Of a DNA stretch of 64,000 nucleotides, positions 1-12,857 are shown piece after piece (position 1 is the stretch's first letter; each line of letters opens with the position of its first letter). The notes under the pieces were generated by a model, which searched no databases, had not been told where the DNA came from, and was given only the letters and a program-made list of their open reading frames with translations. Both the position numbers and the translations under genes were made by a program. Source of the DNA: Spirodela intermedia (lineage: Eukaryota; Streptophyta; Magnoliopsida; Alismatales; Araceae); contig LR746265.1 of NCBI GenBank assembly GCA_902729315.2, positions 6,826,892 through 6,890,891 of the forward strand, given 5' to 3'.

Positions 1-429
1 TCAGTGGAAAATAGTCGATCACCTTATGCAACAAAAAAATAGTAAAATATTTACAGTATCCCTAAGTCTAGGAGTAATATTAGTGTTCAAGAGCTAATTC
101 CAGAGAAATAAGGAAACCTTTATGCATGAGTTTAAAGAGGGAACAAAACATTAGAAAGTGTTCTGTCATAGAGAATGCAGCAATTTTCCCACGGAAACAG
201 CTGGAGGATACTCATCACTTCATGCAACAAACAGGGTAAATATTTATAGCATTATTTAGTTTAGGATTAATGGCAGCATTCATGGAACTGATTCCCGAGT
301 ATTAGACCAAATGCCTTGAATGCGTTTAAAGACGAAATAAACCACTATGCAAGAAGCTTTACAAGGGAGACAGCTTCAGGATAACTATTACTGCATGAAG
401 CAAGAAAAAGGTAAAGATTTCTAGGGTAC
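1..429. other. Intron 16 of VHA-a copy 1
   Basis: Non-coding, aligned to copy 2 from about 20230 onward with clear divergence. It contains the same kind of degenerate repeats around GGAGGATAC and TCATGCAACAA. The last two coding exons, which in copy 2 lie 670-1030 bp beyond exon 16, therefore fall outside the window. Confidence 0.7.
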
Positions 430-3400
430 CTTAGAGCCCACAGTCGCAGATATGAAGCAGTATTGGACACTGATTCAAGGACGAACTCTATAGTATGTAT
501 GAGCTGGTGGACGAAAACCTCACTGAAGTCAAACTCCTCGTCACCGTGGGAACTGTGATCTGCTTCTATCTCAGCAGAATCCACATCAGAGCTATTAAGC
601 AATGCATAAGACTGACCTTGATGCCTCTGAAAATGTAAAATATTTCTTCAGATGCATAAAGATATGGACAAGTGGAGCGGACAGAGCATTTGAAAGATAA
701 ACTAGGCAGCAACTCACTGCTTCATGTTGCCTCTTCATGAGGAAGGGCTTGGGAAATAACATCCATGGCACGGATATGAGGGCCAGTAGAATTAAGACAA
801 GCTGTTGATATGCAAAGACAAGAGGATTATCAGATGAGTAATGTCACATAATATCAGAAGACAATATCAGGCATGGCTAAAGAAAAACCTGAAGGGTTTT
901 CTGGCCAACGATAAGTTGGTTTTCCCCAAGATCGTCAGTAGGGCTCAGAAACATATATATCATAACGTGATAGAGATCCGCCTTCGAACCAGTACACCAT
1001 TTTACAATGATGAGAAGTGAGAGGTAGCCAAACAGGCTGTTCAGAAATATCAGCTGTGGAATAAATTGGTACCTACAAGACGTAACCCAGGATCAATCTT
1101 ACTTCATCAAATTGTACACAGCATGCTTTGTATAAAAGATGAACAATTTTCCACATAAAACTAATTACTAAGAGTAAACTAGTCTCAGTCACCCAGTAAT
1201 CCACATGGCTGCCCACACATTTTAAAGTGGGAATCTGTGATACCCAAATTCTATCCTTCATGTGCATAGACAGAGTTACAATATATCATAGCATGAACCG
1301 TTGGTAAAGGTAATTCATCATCTACCGGGATATATAGTGATTTCATACTCTACAAACTATTATACACATGAAACTATCCGTGATAATCTGCATGACCAAC
1401 CATTCCATTAGAAAAAATTCGATTTCATGAAGGCCTGTTCTGACATTGATGTCTCTGGACCGAGCCATTAGAAAGCCAGTTTAATTCTTAGATATCTACT
1501 CAACTCCATGAAACAACGGTTGGATCATCAAGGAGAGCTTTAAATGCAATACAAATCACTCCGAATCAACAAGAAAAGAAGCTCATGCATAAGCATGAAT
1601 GTTGACTGAGCGTTCTTTAATAATGTTCTCACATAACTCTCATAATCGTAATAAAGGGTAAAAAGACTTGTCGCCAATGTATACAAGTCACTCCCCACTT
1701 CTTTCTATTACATTTTTTTATCCTCCACTTGGCACAGAAGAAAGCAAAAAACGAAACCTCCGCAATGGGATCTATTTTCTGTTTAATACCAGCATAACAG
1801 TGACAATTTTTCAAGGGATTTATGGTCTAGCAATTCTTAGGTTACATAGGTGCAAAAAATGTTAATTTCATTCCTCTAAGGAAATATGGCAACGATAAAC
1901 ATCAACTTCACATTTTTTCGTTTCCTAAAATGGCAAAGAAACATTTCCCAATAGACGGTACCAAAGAGATGGACAAAAGAACATAAATAAAATACATATT
2001 TGAACAGGTGACATTCTAAGGCAAACAACGGTAACGATCAACTAGAATTTAGAGCAAAAGAAACATTAACGTCATGTTGCACACTATAAATGATGATACT
2101 TCTGCCCCCTTCAAGATTATACAAAAATGTAGTATGAAATTTTAACGTACCAGATATTTAGACCATTTCGAAAGAACAGCCCATTGAAAAAGCTCATCAA
2201 AATGCCAAGGTTCATCTGTGCCACCCCCAGGAGAATTGACATCTTCATCTTTAGCGAGTTGAGGAATGGTAGCTCACTTCGGCTACCATGCCACACAGGA
2301 TCCACACCAAATGGATAGGTACGCCGGACTTTGATCAGGCCATTTGTAGATGCATCCCTAGGGAAGGACAATCAACATTAAATAGGCTGACAACTATAAT
2401 ATGACCACAACATATTTTTATGGGTAAAAACGTGTACTGTGGTACCTGCAAGAAGGATCACGGCATGCATATGCTGACTGACCAAAAAGCTCAAATGGAA
2501 CGGAAAAGAATTCATTGTATACCAATCCTGTGTAAATTGAGAATAATGCCATCATCATAATTACATAGCGACCACCAAATGTCATTTCTGTGATGTCTCC
2601 CAGTTTCTGTTAAACAAAAACAAAAAAAAAGAATACAATTTTTTTACTAATTTCAAACAAACGGAAAACGAAATGAAAAAGGGCATGAACAATCACATTC
2701 AACATATGAAGTTAATGTTGCAGCAGCCGTAGAAGCTTCCGAAGAGCCAAACGCGTACTCATACCACACCATAAATACACTACTACATAAATACTTGCAT
2801 TGCTTCTACACTACTACACTTACGAAGAAGAAAACACAAATGAAATATTCAAGACACACACCTAACCATTGCCCCCACCTCCCACCCTCCCACACTAAAA
2901 ATTAAAATTATTTAAGACAACAGGCTAAGAGCAGAAGAAAAATAATCAAACACATAATGACATACTGATGTACACAGTAGATCTTCTACGATTGAAGAAA
3001 AAAGAGTTGCATTTTCGGACTCAACTCTAACGCCACTACCATGTATGCGATAATTACAATACCGGCTTAAAATGTCTGAAAAACGTTTAATTCTTCATCC
3101 TTCAACTCTCAGGTTGGTCAAGTTCGTAAGGAACAGATATATTCTGCCATCCACATCAAAAACTTAAACGCATTGAGTATATTGTTAAATGATTATCTCC
3201 CCAACAAAAACCTCAACATGCTAAATACTAGAACAGCACAACAACCAGACCGCCTTTCCCTCTACTCTAAAAATCATGCTACCATTATCACATCAATTAG
3301 ATGTGACAATAAGAACCGGACTACCTTAAATTGATGCCAACTACTGATCCAAGTGTTGGAATGAAAACTAAAACGGGATCTAACAGGTAAACCAAACATT

Positions 3401-6400
3401 TAGCAATAAGTTTCACTTTTCTGGAAAAACTGTCTCCTACATACGCAGATACTCATTCTCTCACAAAGACTTATGCTCATAACTGGAAAAAAGATCCGGG
3501 TTCCTTGCCTGACTAGAGAGTTTTCTCTCTCTAATTATAAAGTACATTGTGGCAAGCAATAAGCATATGCCGTGCCCCCAATCACCAAACATGACAGCAA
3601 ACAGAAACGGAAATGTAACAATAGTGTATACAGCAGGATTTGCTTCTTGATACTTGGCCACCCTGCAATGACCAATAACATGGCATCAGCTACAAAAAGA
3701 CACAAAGCAGAAGCATCAACACGATTAGTTAAATTCTCTAGTTCTCTGTCCAAATGCTCCAATACACTCTTCTGTAAAATCATCCATCAACCACATCTCA
3801 AATTCAACTCACATTCCAAACAAAATATAACGAAAGAAGGAAGGGAACCTATAATTGTGCAACAGAGGGATTTGCAGGAGACTATTATATAATATTATTA
3901 CAGAATCAAGCAGCCACATCTCACCCATATGCATCCACAATCTCTTGAAACGCCGAAGAAAATTTATTTGTCCGAAAATAGGTAGGTGGCAGTTCCTTAG
4001 ACTGCAAAACTTGGAAGATCGAACCAACTTGGGAGTTGCTATCCAAGGCTGCTCGTTCTAATGCATCCTGGATCTGTTACACAGAAAACAATCTTAATCC
4101 ACATGGTTGCCAGCTACCAGCTGATGAAAACCAGAGCGGAAACTCGTCATCACGAATTAAACGTGCATAACAGATCATACCTGAGAGGCTGCAAATTTAG
4201 GACTCCACCCCTCTGCAACAAGGCATTTTTTGCTCACATCAAGGCTAAGCATGTTCAAAGTGTGGTAGACTGACTTTTCCTTCTTCACCTGAATCATTTA
4301 AAAGAAAAGAAGACATCTTACTACAGATAGTTTAACCTGGAAAATATCACAATCCTTGGCTCAAAATGATGCATTTTATATAAAATATCGTAACCCTCCC
4401 CAAAAAAACAATAGAGGATACTGACCAAATGATTCCACGACTCGTATTGGTAACCAATATTCTTTAGTAACTTATCTCGGTGCAAAACTCCAATATCTAT
4501 TGTGGTCTTTAGCTCTGATATTCTTCCTTCAACCTGGAAACATTTATCGTAAATTAATTTACTACGAAACCATGGCCCAACAAAAACACATACTTCAGGA
4601 CATCAAAAATAAAATCTCTTTGCAACAAACTGTACTAACTCCATTCATTAACATTCACTCTCCAACTCTAAAATTCATGAAGTAAACTCTTAAAAATCAT
4701 TTTACCGACTGATACTAATCAAGCCATGGATAGAGGAGTAAAGAAAACAAGAACCCAGCACTCGTGATCATAAACCTCCATAACAAACAGAAGGCATCCG
4801 CTTTTCACAATAAATGAAAGATAATACTTCTTGCATCAACGGGTCATCAGAACTTTTCGCCCAAGAAATATTCAGTGATTAAATCACGTGCACAAGTCAG
4901 CTGCCCAATGCATCCTTATAATCTTCATACAATATGAGTTGGAATATCTGATCCAAGCAACATGATTGAGTCTACGGTTTTTTCATCAGCGAACACATAC
5001 AGTTCATCAAACGTATTATACGTACCACTGTTTCTGGCAGAAGTAAACTTTTCCTACGCATCAACCTCAACCAACCCAATGGCTAACTGATATAATTATG
5101 AAGGTCTTTAGATAGACAGCTGAGATTATTAGATCATATTATTAGAAACTACAACCTCCTAACACTCACAGAACATTCACTCTATGCCAGCAAATAGAGA
5201 TATAACTGACATCAAATGCCCTTGTACGAAGCGGGTAGTATCACAATTGAGTTAAAAATGGACCCTAGTTGCAACTACTAACCAAAAACCTGATGCATCG
5301 CCCAATACCCCGCCTCTTATACAACCACAGCACAAATCGCTCTAAGAGTAACACAACCCCGCTATGCAGGGATTCCCATCTCGAATCTTCATAGATATTG
5401 GAAGGTCAGGGAGAAGAAATCTCAGAGGATTATCTAACAACTATCGGATAAATCACCGAACAAGTTACAATTTTTAATGCACTATTATCATTGTCATCTT
5501 GTTCTTCTCCTGCATACTATCCTAGTTTCTCTTCTACAGAGATGAAAGCACCAGAGAGATTTCCACGTGCTTCTCACATCATCTTCTCCTAGAGGTTTCC
5601 TTTTTCATCTACTTTCTTACCCCTTTATCCTCATTTTCTTTGTGGTTTCGTTACTTTCCTTCTTCTTTGCAGTACCTCCCCCTTCCTCATCTCTTTCGAC
5701 TCGTCCATGGTTTTTGTCTTGAAACCCTCTAGAGAGAGAGAGAGAGAGATAGAGATATGTCTAAGAGATCTGAAGTGATGGCACACCTTAGTAGTGATGA
5801 GCGTTATTAAAAACCAAAGTAATGAATAATCTTCCCTACAAAATGCTGCAAGCTCTGCTTTCTTTCTTCCAGGGAAATCTGCATACAAACCTTCCAAAAA
5901 CTTGTTTATGAACTTTGGGAAAGTTTAATGAATTTGGGAAAACCTGTTTCTTTTCATCAATGAAATCACGCATCAGGCAATCTTTTAAGTCTCCGTAGAA
6001 AAACTATTTACGAATAAATAAAGAATCACTAAAACATAAACTAACACTGATAGTTAAGATCCAGTTAATAGGCAAGGAAAATGAAGAAGAATTCTCATGT
6101 ATTTTATATTGTTGGACAAAGACTGCATTTAAAAAAATATGATTTCAAAATCAAGCTGTAACTTAGACTCATGACATCACGCTCAACAGAAAATATTGTG
6201 TCCAATCCAATGACTTCGCCCAGAAATAAACAAATAACATAATTGGGAAACCACGCCGAGAAACTCTGTTATCCAATGCAAGGACTTCGCTTTTCCATCC
6301 TACAAAGTAAATCCTTTCGTTTTACAAACAAGTGTTGCAACAGTACGAACCTCCTCAATCATCTGTCTTTGCTTGCTCACGTCCTCTGTGAATGGATAGC

Positions 6401-9400
6401 GATTGGCTCCAAAAGCTTCACAGATCTTAAGGATTTTGGTCTTCGCTCTTTCTCCAGAATAAAATACGACAAATACATTTTTCAAACCCTGTTGCATGAC
6501 AATATAAGATCAGTCAATGCCATGCTCATACATATGAGCATGTAAAGAAACGGTTGACTAAAAAATCCTCCACAGTAGTTTTCAAATAATACCCTCTCTA
6601 AGACATATGCAGGTCAAAAGGGAACCAAAAGAATACACGTATGCACCAGATCATGGAAATATACGACCCTACATGAATAATGATAAAAACGAAATAAAAC
6701 TTAATAGAAAATCTAGACTCCGTACAATTCCTTAGTCGAGCAGAGCTACCCAAATGAAGTCTCAATTAGCCGCATGTTGCCCCTCGTCTTTAGTTGTGCC
6801 AGGCCGTCATTACTAGGTCTGCACCTCGTCGAAGTTTTGTTCAAGACTCCAGGTAAGTACTGATATCCTAAATAAGTGGCCCATGGACCACCACCTCACC
6901 ATAATATCCATAGCAAGCAATCATCGTTCCCCACATAAATGGCATCGATTATTACAACTTTCAAGTCTCATATGACTGATCATTCTACATGTTATGGGAT
7001 TCAATCACAATTCAGTCTTCGACTACCAGCTATGATCAAATGATAGTTTAAAGTCTCCCATCTGCCAACATGAGTTAAATGCACAAATATTCATGGGTTT
7101 CACAGCAGCTTTCCTTTCCCCTCCCCGTTTGGATGTATAATCAATTATATGTCTACAACTAATCCCAAAATAACACAGCAATGTTCCTTTCCAGAAAAAA
7201 GGAATCCATTACCCCTCATTTGGTATTGTTTAAAATAACCACTACCACAAGGAGACTAGAAGATATAGTAGAGTATGGGAGAAGTCTCTCAGAACCCAAC
7301 CTATACAAAATTTGCCTGACCGAAACATGGTTCCCATACCTCCCCTAGCCCCAAAGTTATCTTACCACACACAGTGTCACAAGTGAAACCTATGAACATG
7401 TTTAAACTATGGAACAACAGAGACCCACTACAACCACACCAAATAAATTAAGCTTGATGACTGCAATAGAAGTAAATCAGCCTTAAAAATAAACTTCAGT
7501 TCCTCTTCCAAAACATAAATTTTCATCTGTCCAAGGATCAACAACATATACAAGGCTCGGACTATTCTGCTTGAGCACAACCGAAGGATGCTATACTGTG
7601 CAAGATTTTTAGCACAACAACCCACACAAATTCTTGACAAACAATAACTAGTACGTAGGAGAAGGGGAGTACCAGTACAGGGCCAGATGACGAAAAGTTA
7701 CAGATACTCGTCCTTCATAAAATCACAGACGCACATATAACAGAAAACAATGGAAAGAACACGTGATTGGGGGCATTCCTTCACATTTCACGATAAAAAA
7801 AAATCACTGTACAACTTTCGGCAGATTTCTAGATTCATTAGAGGACTACAATGTCCCAGATCCAGTGTATGTATCAATCAAGGGGAGACCCAGTTACTGT
7901 CGTCGATCCAACAGAGAATCGAGCTAAAACAGAGACCGTCGTTGTTACTGGGAGGGAAAAAAAAAAAACATAGGAAGTTGATGCATTTCCTTCTAGGAAT
8001 AGAAGTGAACACAGCACGAGATTATACAACCACCCAAGAATTATAGGAGAAGCTGATCCTTGGGGAATGATGGTCGCCCCTGCAGGAAACGGGGGTTATC
8101 CACAGTAAACATATCAACTCCAGTCAAAACTTCCCAGTCTTGGAATGTGGATATTACAGACTGAAACTCTGCTTCTAGTGATTCAAAAGGGGACATCGCG
8201 AACCCTGAGATCCTCTCAATAACGATATTGTGATTCATACCCACTCTTTGATCAGACTTATCTCAGCTCTAGGTACCAACTCATGTTCCCTGCCTTTTTA
8301 ATTTACTAAATCACATTACTAATCCTCTACAACGAAATTCTTTAAAGATGAGTGCCACTCTAACCTTCTCCCCGGACACCGGATCAGTGACCGGATCTTC
8401 AACCAACGACTGCTTCAGAAACATGTTGCCCCTGGTAGCACGGAATAGAATCCTTTCAAAAGCCATGGATTTCTCTTTTGGCACAAGCCCGCTGACAAAC
8501 CCGAGCTTAATTTGCTTCGATAGATCAGTTGAGATTTCCTGAAAAAAAATGCAACTTACTGTTATTTTCGGATAAAGTAATTGTCAAAAGCCCCAAATAA
8601 CATTCAATAGGAGATTCCACGCAACCATACTTGCTCCAGGAGTAGAGGCCTATCAATGGATTCATCGCCAACACTGCGTGCTTCAATTTCCCTCTGCTGG
8701 GCAGTTGCATCGCTTTGAGCAGAGTAAAAGAACTCACCGGCCTGAAAATAGTACAGGACAAGAATTCACATTCGAACCTATGCGTACACAACCTTTCCAA
8801 CAGCGCCACAAAATGGGCCACAGACGCAAAGCTTTTAACGCTCAGTAACTCACTACGACGGAAACAATTGTATGCTTTCATACCGTATGGAATTCACATT
8901 GAAATCACTTCTACATGGGAAAACAATGGACTAAAAATCATAACATACTAGTCCCTAATCCAATATGAAAGGAAATCTACGTATACGAGAACTCCCTATC
9001 TCTCCCTAGCACACACATGCTCGATTTCTAAACCACCCCTTCCTTTCACAAATATCCCACCACCCAGCAAATTCCTTCCTCCCACAGGACCGCACGCCAT
9101 CCCACCGCTTTCCCTTGCTCCACCAGAAGGACCGCCCCTCTATCTTCTCAATCCAGTTAAAAACCCCCACCACACCCACCCAAAGTCTTCCTTTCCCCTG
9201 CGTCTTACCTCCCACCCCGTGTGACCCCTGCCCTTCCCCAAAGCCACGAGCCCCCCAGAGCCCTGGTAAGACACTCCTCAATGTCTTATGGGGGACACCT
9301 CCACCTCCCAGTACCTCCCGCCAGACAAGTAGGGAATTGGACATGGCCTCGTACGGCCATCCCTCAAGCAACTCTTCAGGCTCTAGAAAAATTACTCAGG

Positions 9401-10963
9401 ATCAGGCGCGGCTTCGTACGGCCCACCCCAACCCCACATGTCATCACCACTAATAATCACCCAATGATCATACAAAGAATAGAAACCTACCCGTTTTCGA
9501 ATCTTTCTAAAGAAATGGCCTTTTCATCTCGAGATACCTACTTCACCCTACCTCCCACTGTTCACACGAACAATGCTTCACTGACAGAAAAAATCCTTAA
9601 ACTCTGAACTACATTTTATGAATGACTTGCATGTTGCAGAAGACAAAATAAAATACAACTGCACCTTCTGGAGAACAAGCTTATATTCCAAAAGCTCATT
9701 GTATGTTCGCTGCAATTTTTCACTGTTAGCATTCACTTCTATCAGCTCACCTTCAAGTTCTCCCAGCTTAGCCTACATAATTAGCACTAATTTTAATAAA
9801 TACCAGAACTGGACGTATACACAGAATAGTAATAATAAATTTCGCACTACAGAACCATGTGTCATACCTCCAAGTCATCGAAATTGACTTCATCCATCAG
9901 AGGCATAACTGATGGAACAATGCCGGCCTTCCACATCTGATCCCTAAAGAATCGTAGTTTGCGTGCCATTTCCCCACATCTTTTGATCTACAAAAGTATA
10001 ATTATAATTAAAAACACACGGTAAAAACTGAAGGTACTTCTATGTGATACCATGGAGGATATCAAGATAAAAAACCTGTACATCCTTCAGGTTTTTATGA
10101 GATTATATGGATAATTGCATGGGTATAACAGAGAAACAAAGACCAAGAAAATGATAATCTATCCGTTGCGGATTAGGATAATCATAGGGTATATTCCAAA
10201 ATTATTTATATTGTCGCTTCATTCCTTTTCTGGTAAATACGTCCAAATGTAATTTGTAAAAAGGACACCAAAAGAGCATTTCTGAAATAGTAAATTGAGC
10301 CCATAGGCGTACAGAAAGTAACAGGGATGCCAGGGGACAAACTTACCTGGTAAGCATATGTTCGCTGGAATGGGCTCTTATCGATATTAAGCTGAGGAAA
10401 AACAAAGCAATAAACCATCAGAAAGTGCAAAAGTTGTACCGAGAAGGGGACAACTCGCAAAAAGCCCACCAACAGGCTCATGCAAAATATTGGACAATAG
10501 CCAACTTAAATCACTCGTCTTGACCCTTGGATACTGAGATTAACGTTCCTGTGAACCACTTATCAGTTCACATCGTCACTGAACAACAAAATATCTTACA
10601 TGAGACACAATCACCTAGATATGAATAAAGAAAATAGACAGAATCACTTTCTTTTGAGTGACGAACCAATAATTTTAGAGTTTAAAATATGGAAAATAAA
10701 ATAACCATATAATGAAATATGACCAAACAATGACTAAATGCCAGCTATACGTCAAGTTGTTTTGTAAGCTCAAAGATAAACAAGAATTGTGAAAAATTAA
10801 ACAACTGATCAAATATATATATCTATCTATCTATCTATCTATATAATATATATATATATATATCTTCCAAAAGGTTCTTTGAAAGATGAGAATTTTATTG
10901 ATGGCTACCCATCCATTTTGTTGGAGAGCACATCGGAAAGCAACATCTTTGTTTATCTATATA

Positions 10964-11003
<40 letters not shown>

Positions 11004-12857
11004 TCGGAAAGGTTCTTTGAAAGATGAGAATTCTATTGATGGCTACCCATCCATTTTGTTGGAGAGCACATCGGAAAGCAACATCTTTATTTTCAATAAG
11101 AAGAGAAAGTGCTTCTTCTTCAGAAAGCCAACCTGAGGATATGTTGAGTCAAAACACCCCAAATACCACACGGAAAATACAGAATTAAATGCAAAATGGC
11201 AAGAACACAACATTCCAAAGGCTGGGCACACCATGGTGACCTCATGATACAACGTTCAAAGGCAGAAATCAATAAATTCAACTACGTTTTCTGAACCAGA
11301 AGCCTATATATCATGTAGCCAAGCAAAACTGATTAATCAGGAGCAATGACTGCAACCCAAAAAAATCTAACAAGACCATCTGGAAATAATATTGAAAACA
11401 AAAATACTCGATTCCCAATTACTTGGTAAAGGAGGGGAATATAAACATGGAATTGAAAAAAATGAGAGGTGTAAAAAGAGATCCAGAATGATCTTAAGAA
11501 AAAACAGATAATATTCCTGATGGAAAGCCTGTCATGCGATCACCGAACGTTTCCTAAAATAATCTTGTCATAACCTTGTTGACTTCCTTTTTTATTCTTT
11601 GGAGTTCCCAATTCCCCGAAGCCAAAACAAAATACATTATCAATGATTCAGATGCCCTTAACGCAATTCAAGCTATCCAGAGCCGCATTCATTGACAAGG
11701 AATTGAAACATAACAAAAAATCCAGTCTTGACACCTAACAATCTGGCAAGCGCTTCACCTGGATAGTGATTCCAGTATGTTTCTCTCACAGAAGTATGAC
11801 TACATGGCAGTGTTCTCCTCTGATAATGTCTTCAGACCAGTGGTATGGGAAGCAACGGATTCAAAGAACTAGTTCATCCTCCCCCCCACCTCTACCAAAA
11901 ATAATAGTTACGTGGGTCACATGCCAATCTGACCAACGTAACTCTTACTGTGCTGCGTTAAATTGAGTAACGGAAACCTAGCCAGCCTGGGAAATAGCAC
12001 TTTCAGGTAGCAGGATTCTCTTTTGTGACTCTAATGAAGTAAGAACCTCATCGACCCTCTACTGAAAAATACATATAAATACCTTTTCTCCAATTCTTCT
12101 CATCTTCAGTAACAAAGATTTCTGCTTTCAAAGAATTATCCATAAAGTGTGCAAATTTCTCTTCCATTCAATTCGAAATACCATGATCTTCACAGACACC
12201 ACGAACATCACTACTGTCCAAGTCCACGTGCTTTCAGGCGGATTCACCGTCACTATGCAGTACTCTGTTAGTGGCACAATCGTAGCTTCTTGTCAGAGAA
12301 CCCATTACTGACCTGAAAGATCAGAACTTCTCCATCTACTCAATTATGTCCAGTTACCTTCCTATAATTTTTCTGTTCGGCCTTGAGACAGAAGAGCTGA
12401 TGTTTCCCCGCGTGTCTTCTAAACTCAGAGAAGTTGGCCTTGAATGGACAAATATGGTTCGCCCTTTGTAGTAATGGAGTATAGTTGAGACGATCAATTC
12501 AAGATCATACCAATGAGAAGAACTGAAACAATTAGGAAATATGGTACGGTTGATGATGGGTAAATCGAATCAAATGAAAAACACGAAATTCTAGAACAAC
12601 CGAAAAAAATCGGGGAGCCAAATCACAGGCCATCATTCCGATCGCAGTCGCAGATGAAGTAGGGGGAGAAAGGGTGTTTCCTGAAAGATCCTTACGTCTT
12701 TGAACTGGAGGAGGCCGAGTTCGCCGACGTAGGAGAGGGTGAGGTGGGCTGATTCGATGGGGATGATCAGCTGCACCAGCTGCATGGGCTCTGACCGCAT
12801 GAGATGGATGGGTGGGCAGCACCAGCCCCCCGTCGTCCCACCCCCCTCGCCGTCCAT
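430..12857 (-). CDS. VHA-a: V-type proton ATPase subunit a, copy 1 (3' end off window)
   Basis: Membrane subunit a of the V-ATPase V0 sector, which carries the proton half-channels at tonoplast or trans-Golgi membranes. Sixteen exons are visible, in gene order 12696-12857, 10347-10391, 9868-9987, 9665-9772, 8631-8741, 8365-8538, 6351-6488, 4426-4533, 4181-4288, 3925-4073, 3509-3662, 2446-2606, 2151-2357, 889-1072, 718-801, 430-626. All phases agree, giving 736 codons. Family landmarks: CCPP...[12 protein letters not shown] at the N-terminus, [36 protein letters not shown] and SYLRLWAL, which holds the essential channel arginine. The last two exons (SLAHSEL to the stop) lie beyond position 1; intron 16 fills 1-429. 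The start is the ATG at 12857 (MDGEGGG), matching copy 2; an in-frame ATG at 12956 would add 33 residues. Oddities: intron 11 uses a GC donor; Gly-Ala is Glu-Ser just before the SNTASYLR motif; LFPGQK is LIVGQK in exon 14. It may be a functional paralogue or be drifting; no stop or frameshift was seen. Confidence 0.93.
10822..10862. repeat. (CTAT)n/(TA)n microsatellite, VHA-a copy 1 intron 1
   Basis: A compound run of CTAT and TA units just upstream of the 138 bp duplication. The matching tract in copy 2 is at about 31338-31386. Confidence 0.85.
10861..11094. repeat. 138 bp direct duplication in VHA-a copy 1 intron 1
   Basis: Two units begin at 10861 and 10999 (both TATCTTC followed by AAAGGTTCTTTGAAAG), each followed by the same ~95 bp segment and separated by a (TA)n tract at about 10968-11000. 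Copy 2 has one unit only (about 31384-31480), so the duplication is specific to copy 1 and younger than the last exchange between the genes. Confidence 0.85.

Larger units (their letters stand above)
2133..12180. repeat. Near-identical tandem block, left copy (VHA-a exons 2-13)
   Basis: This stretch and 22658-32578 read as almost the same sequence, introns included, at a nearly constant offset of 20,522-20,525 up to the intron 1 microsatellite. Only scattered base changes and small indels were seen. Outside it, homology continues but with many substitutions and indels on the left (1-2130), and on the right it is confined to exon 1 and its close surroundings. Boundaries were judged by eye. Confidence 0.85.

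Noticed and set aside
3572-3892. 106-codon plus-strand ORF in VHA-a copy 1 (and 24097-24417 in copy 2)
   Set aside because: It is antisense to exon 11 and intron 10 of the real gene.
8041-8244. 67-codon minus-strand ORF in VHA-a intron 6 (also at 28563-28766)
   Set aside because: It lies in an intron, joins no exon in phase and resembles no family I know. Its presence in both copies only reflects the near-identity of the block.
9006-9607. Overlapping ORFs of 112-128 codons on both strands in VHA-a intron 4
   Set aside because: The segment is GC-rich and purine/pyrimidine-biased, which opens frames by chance; translations are low in complexity and without domains.
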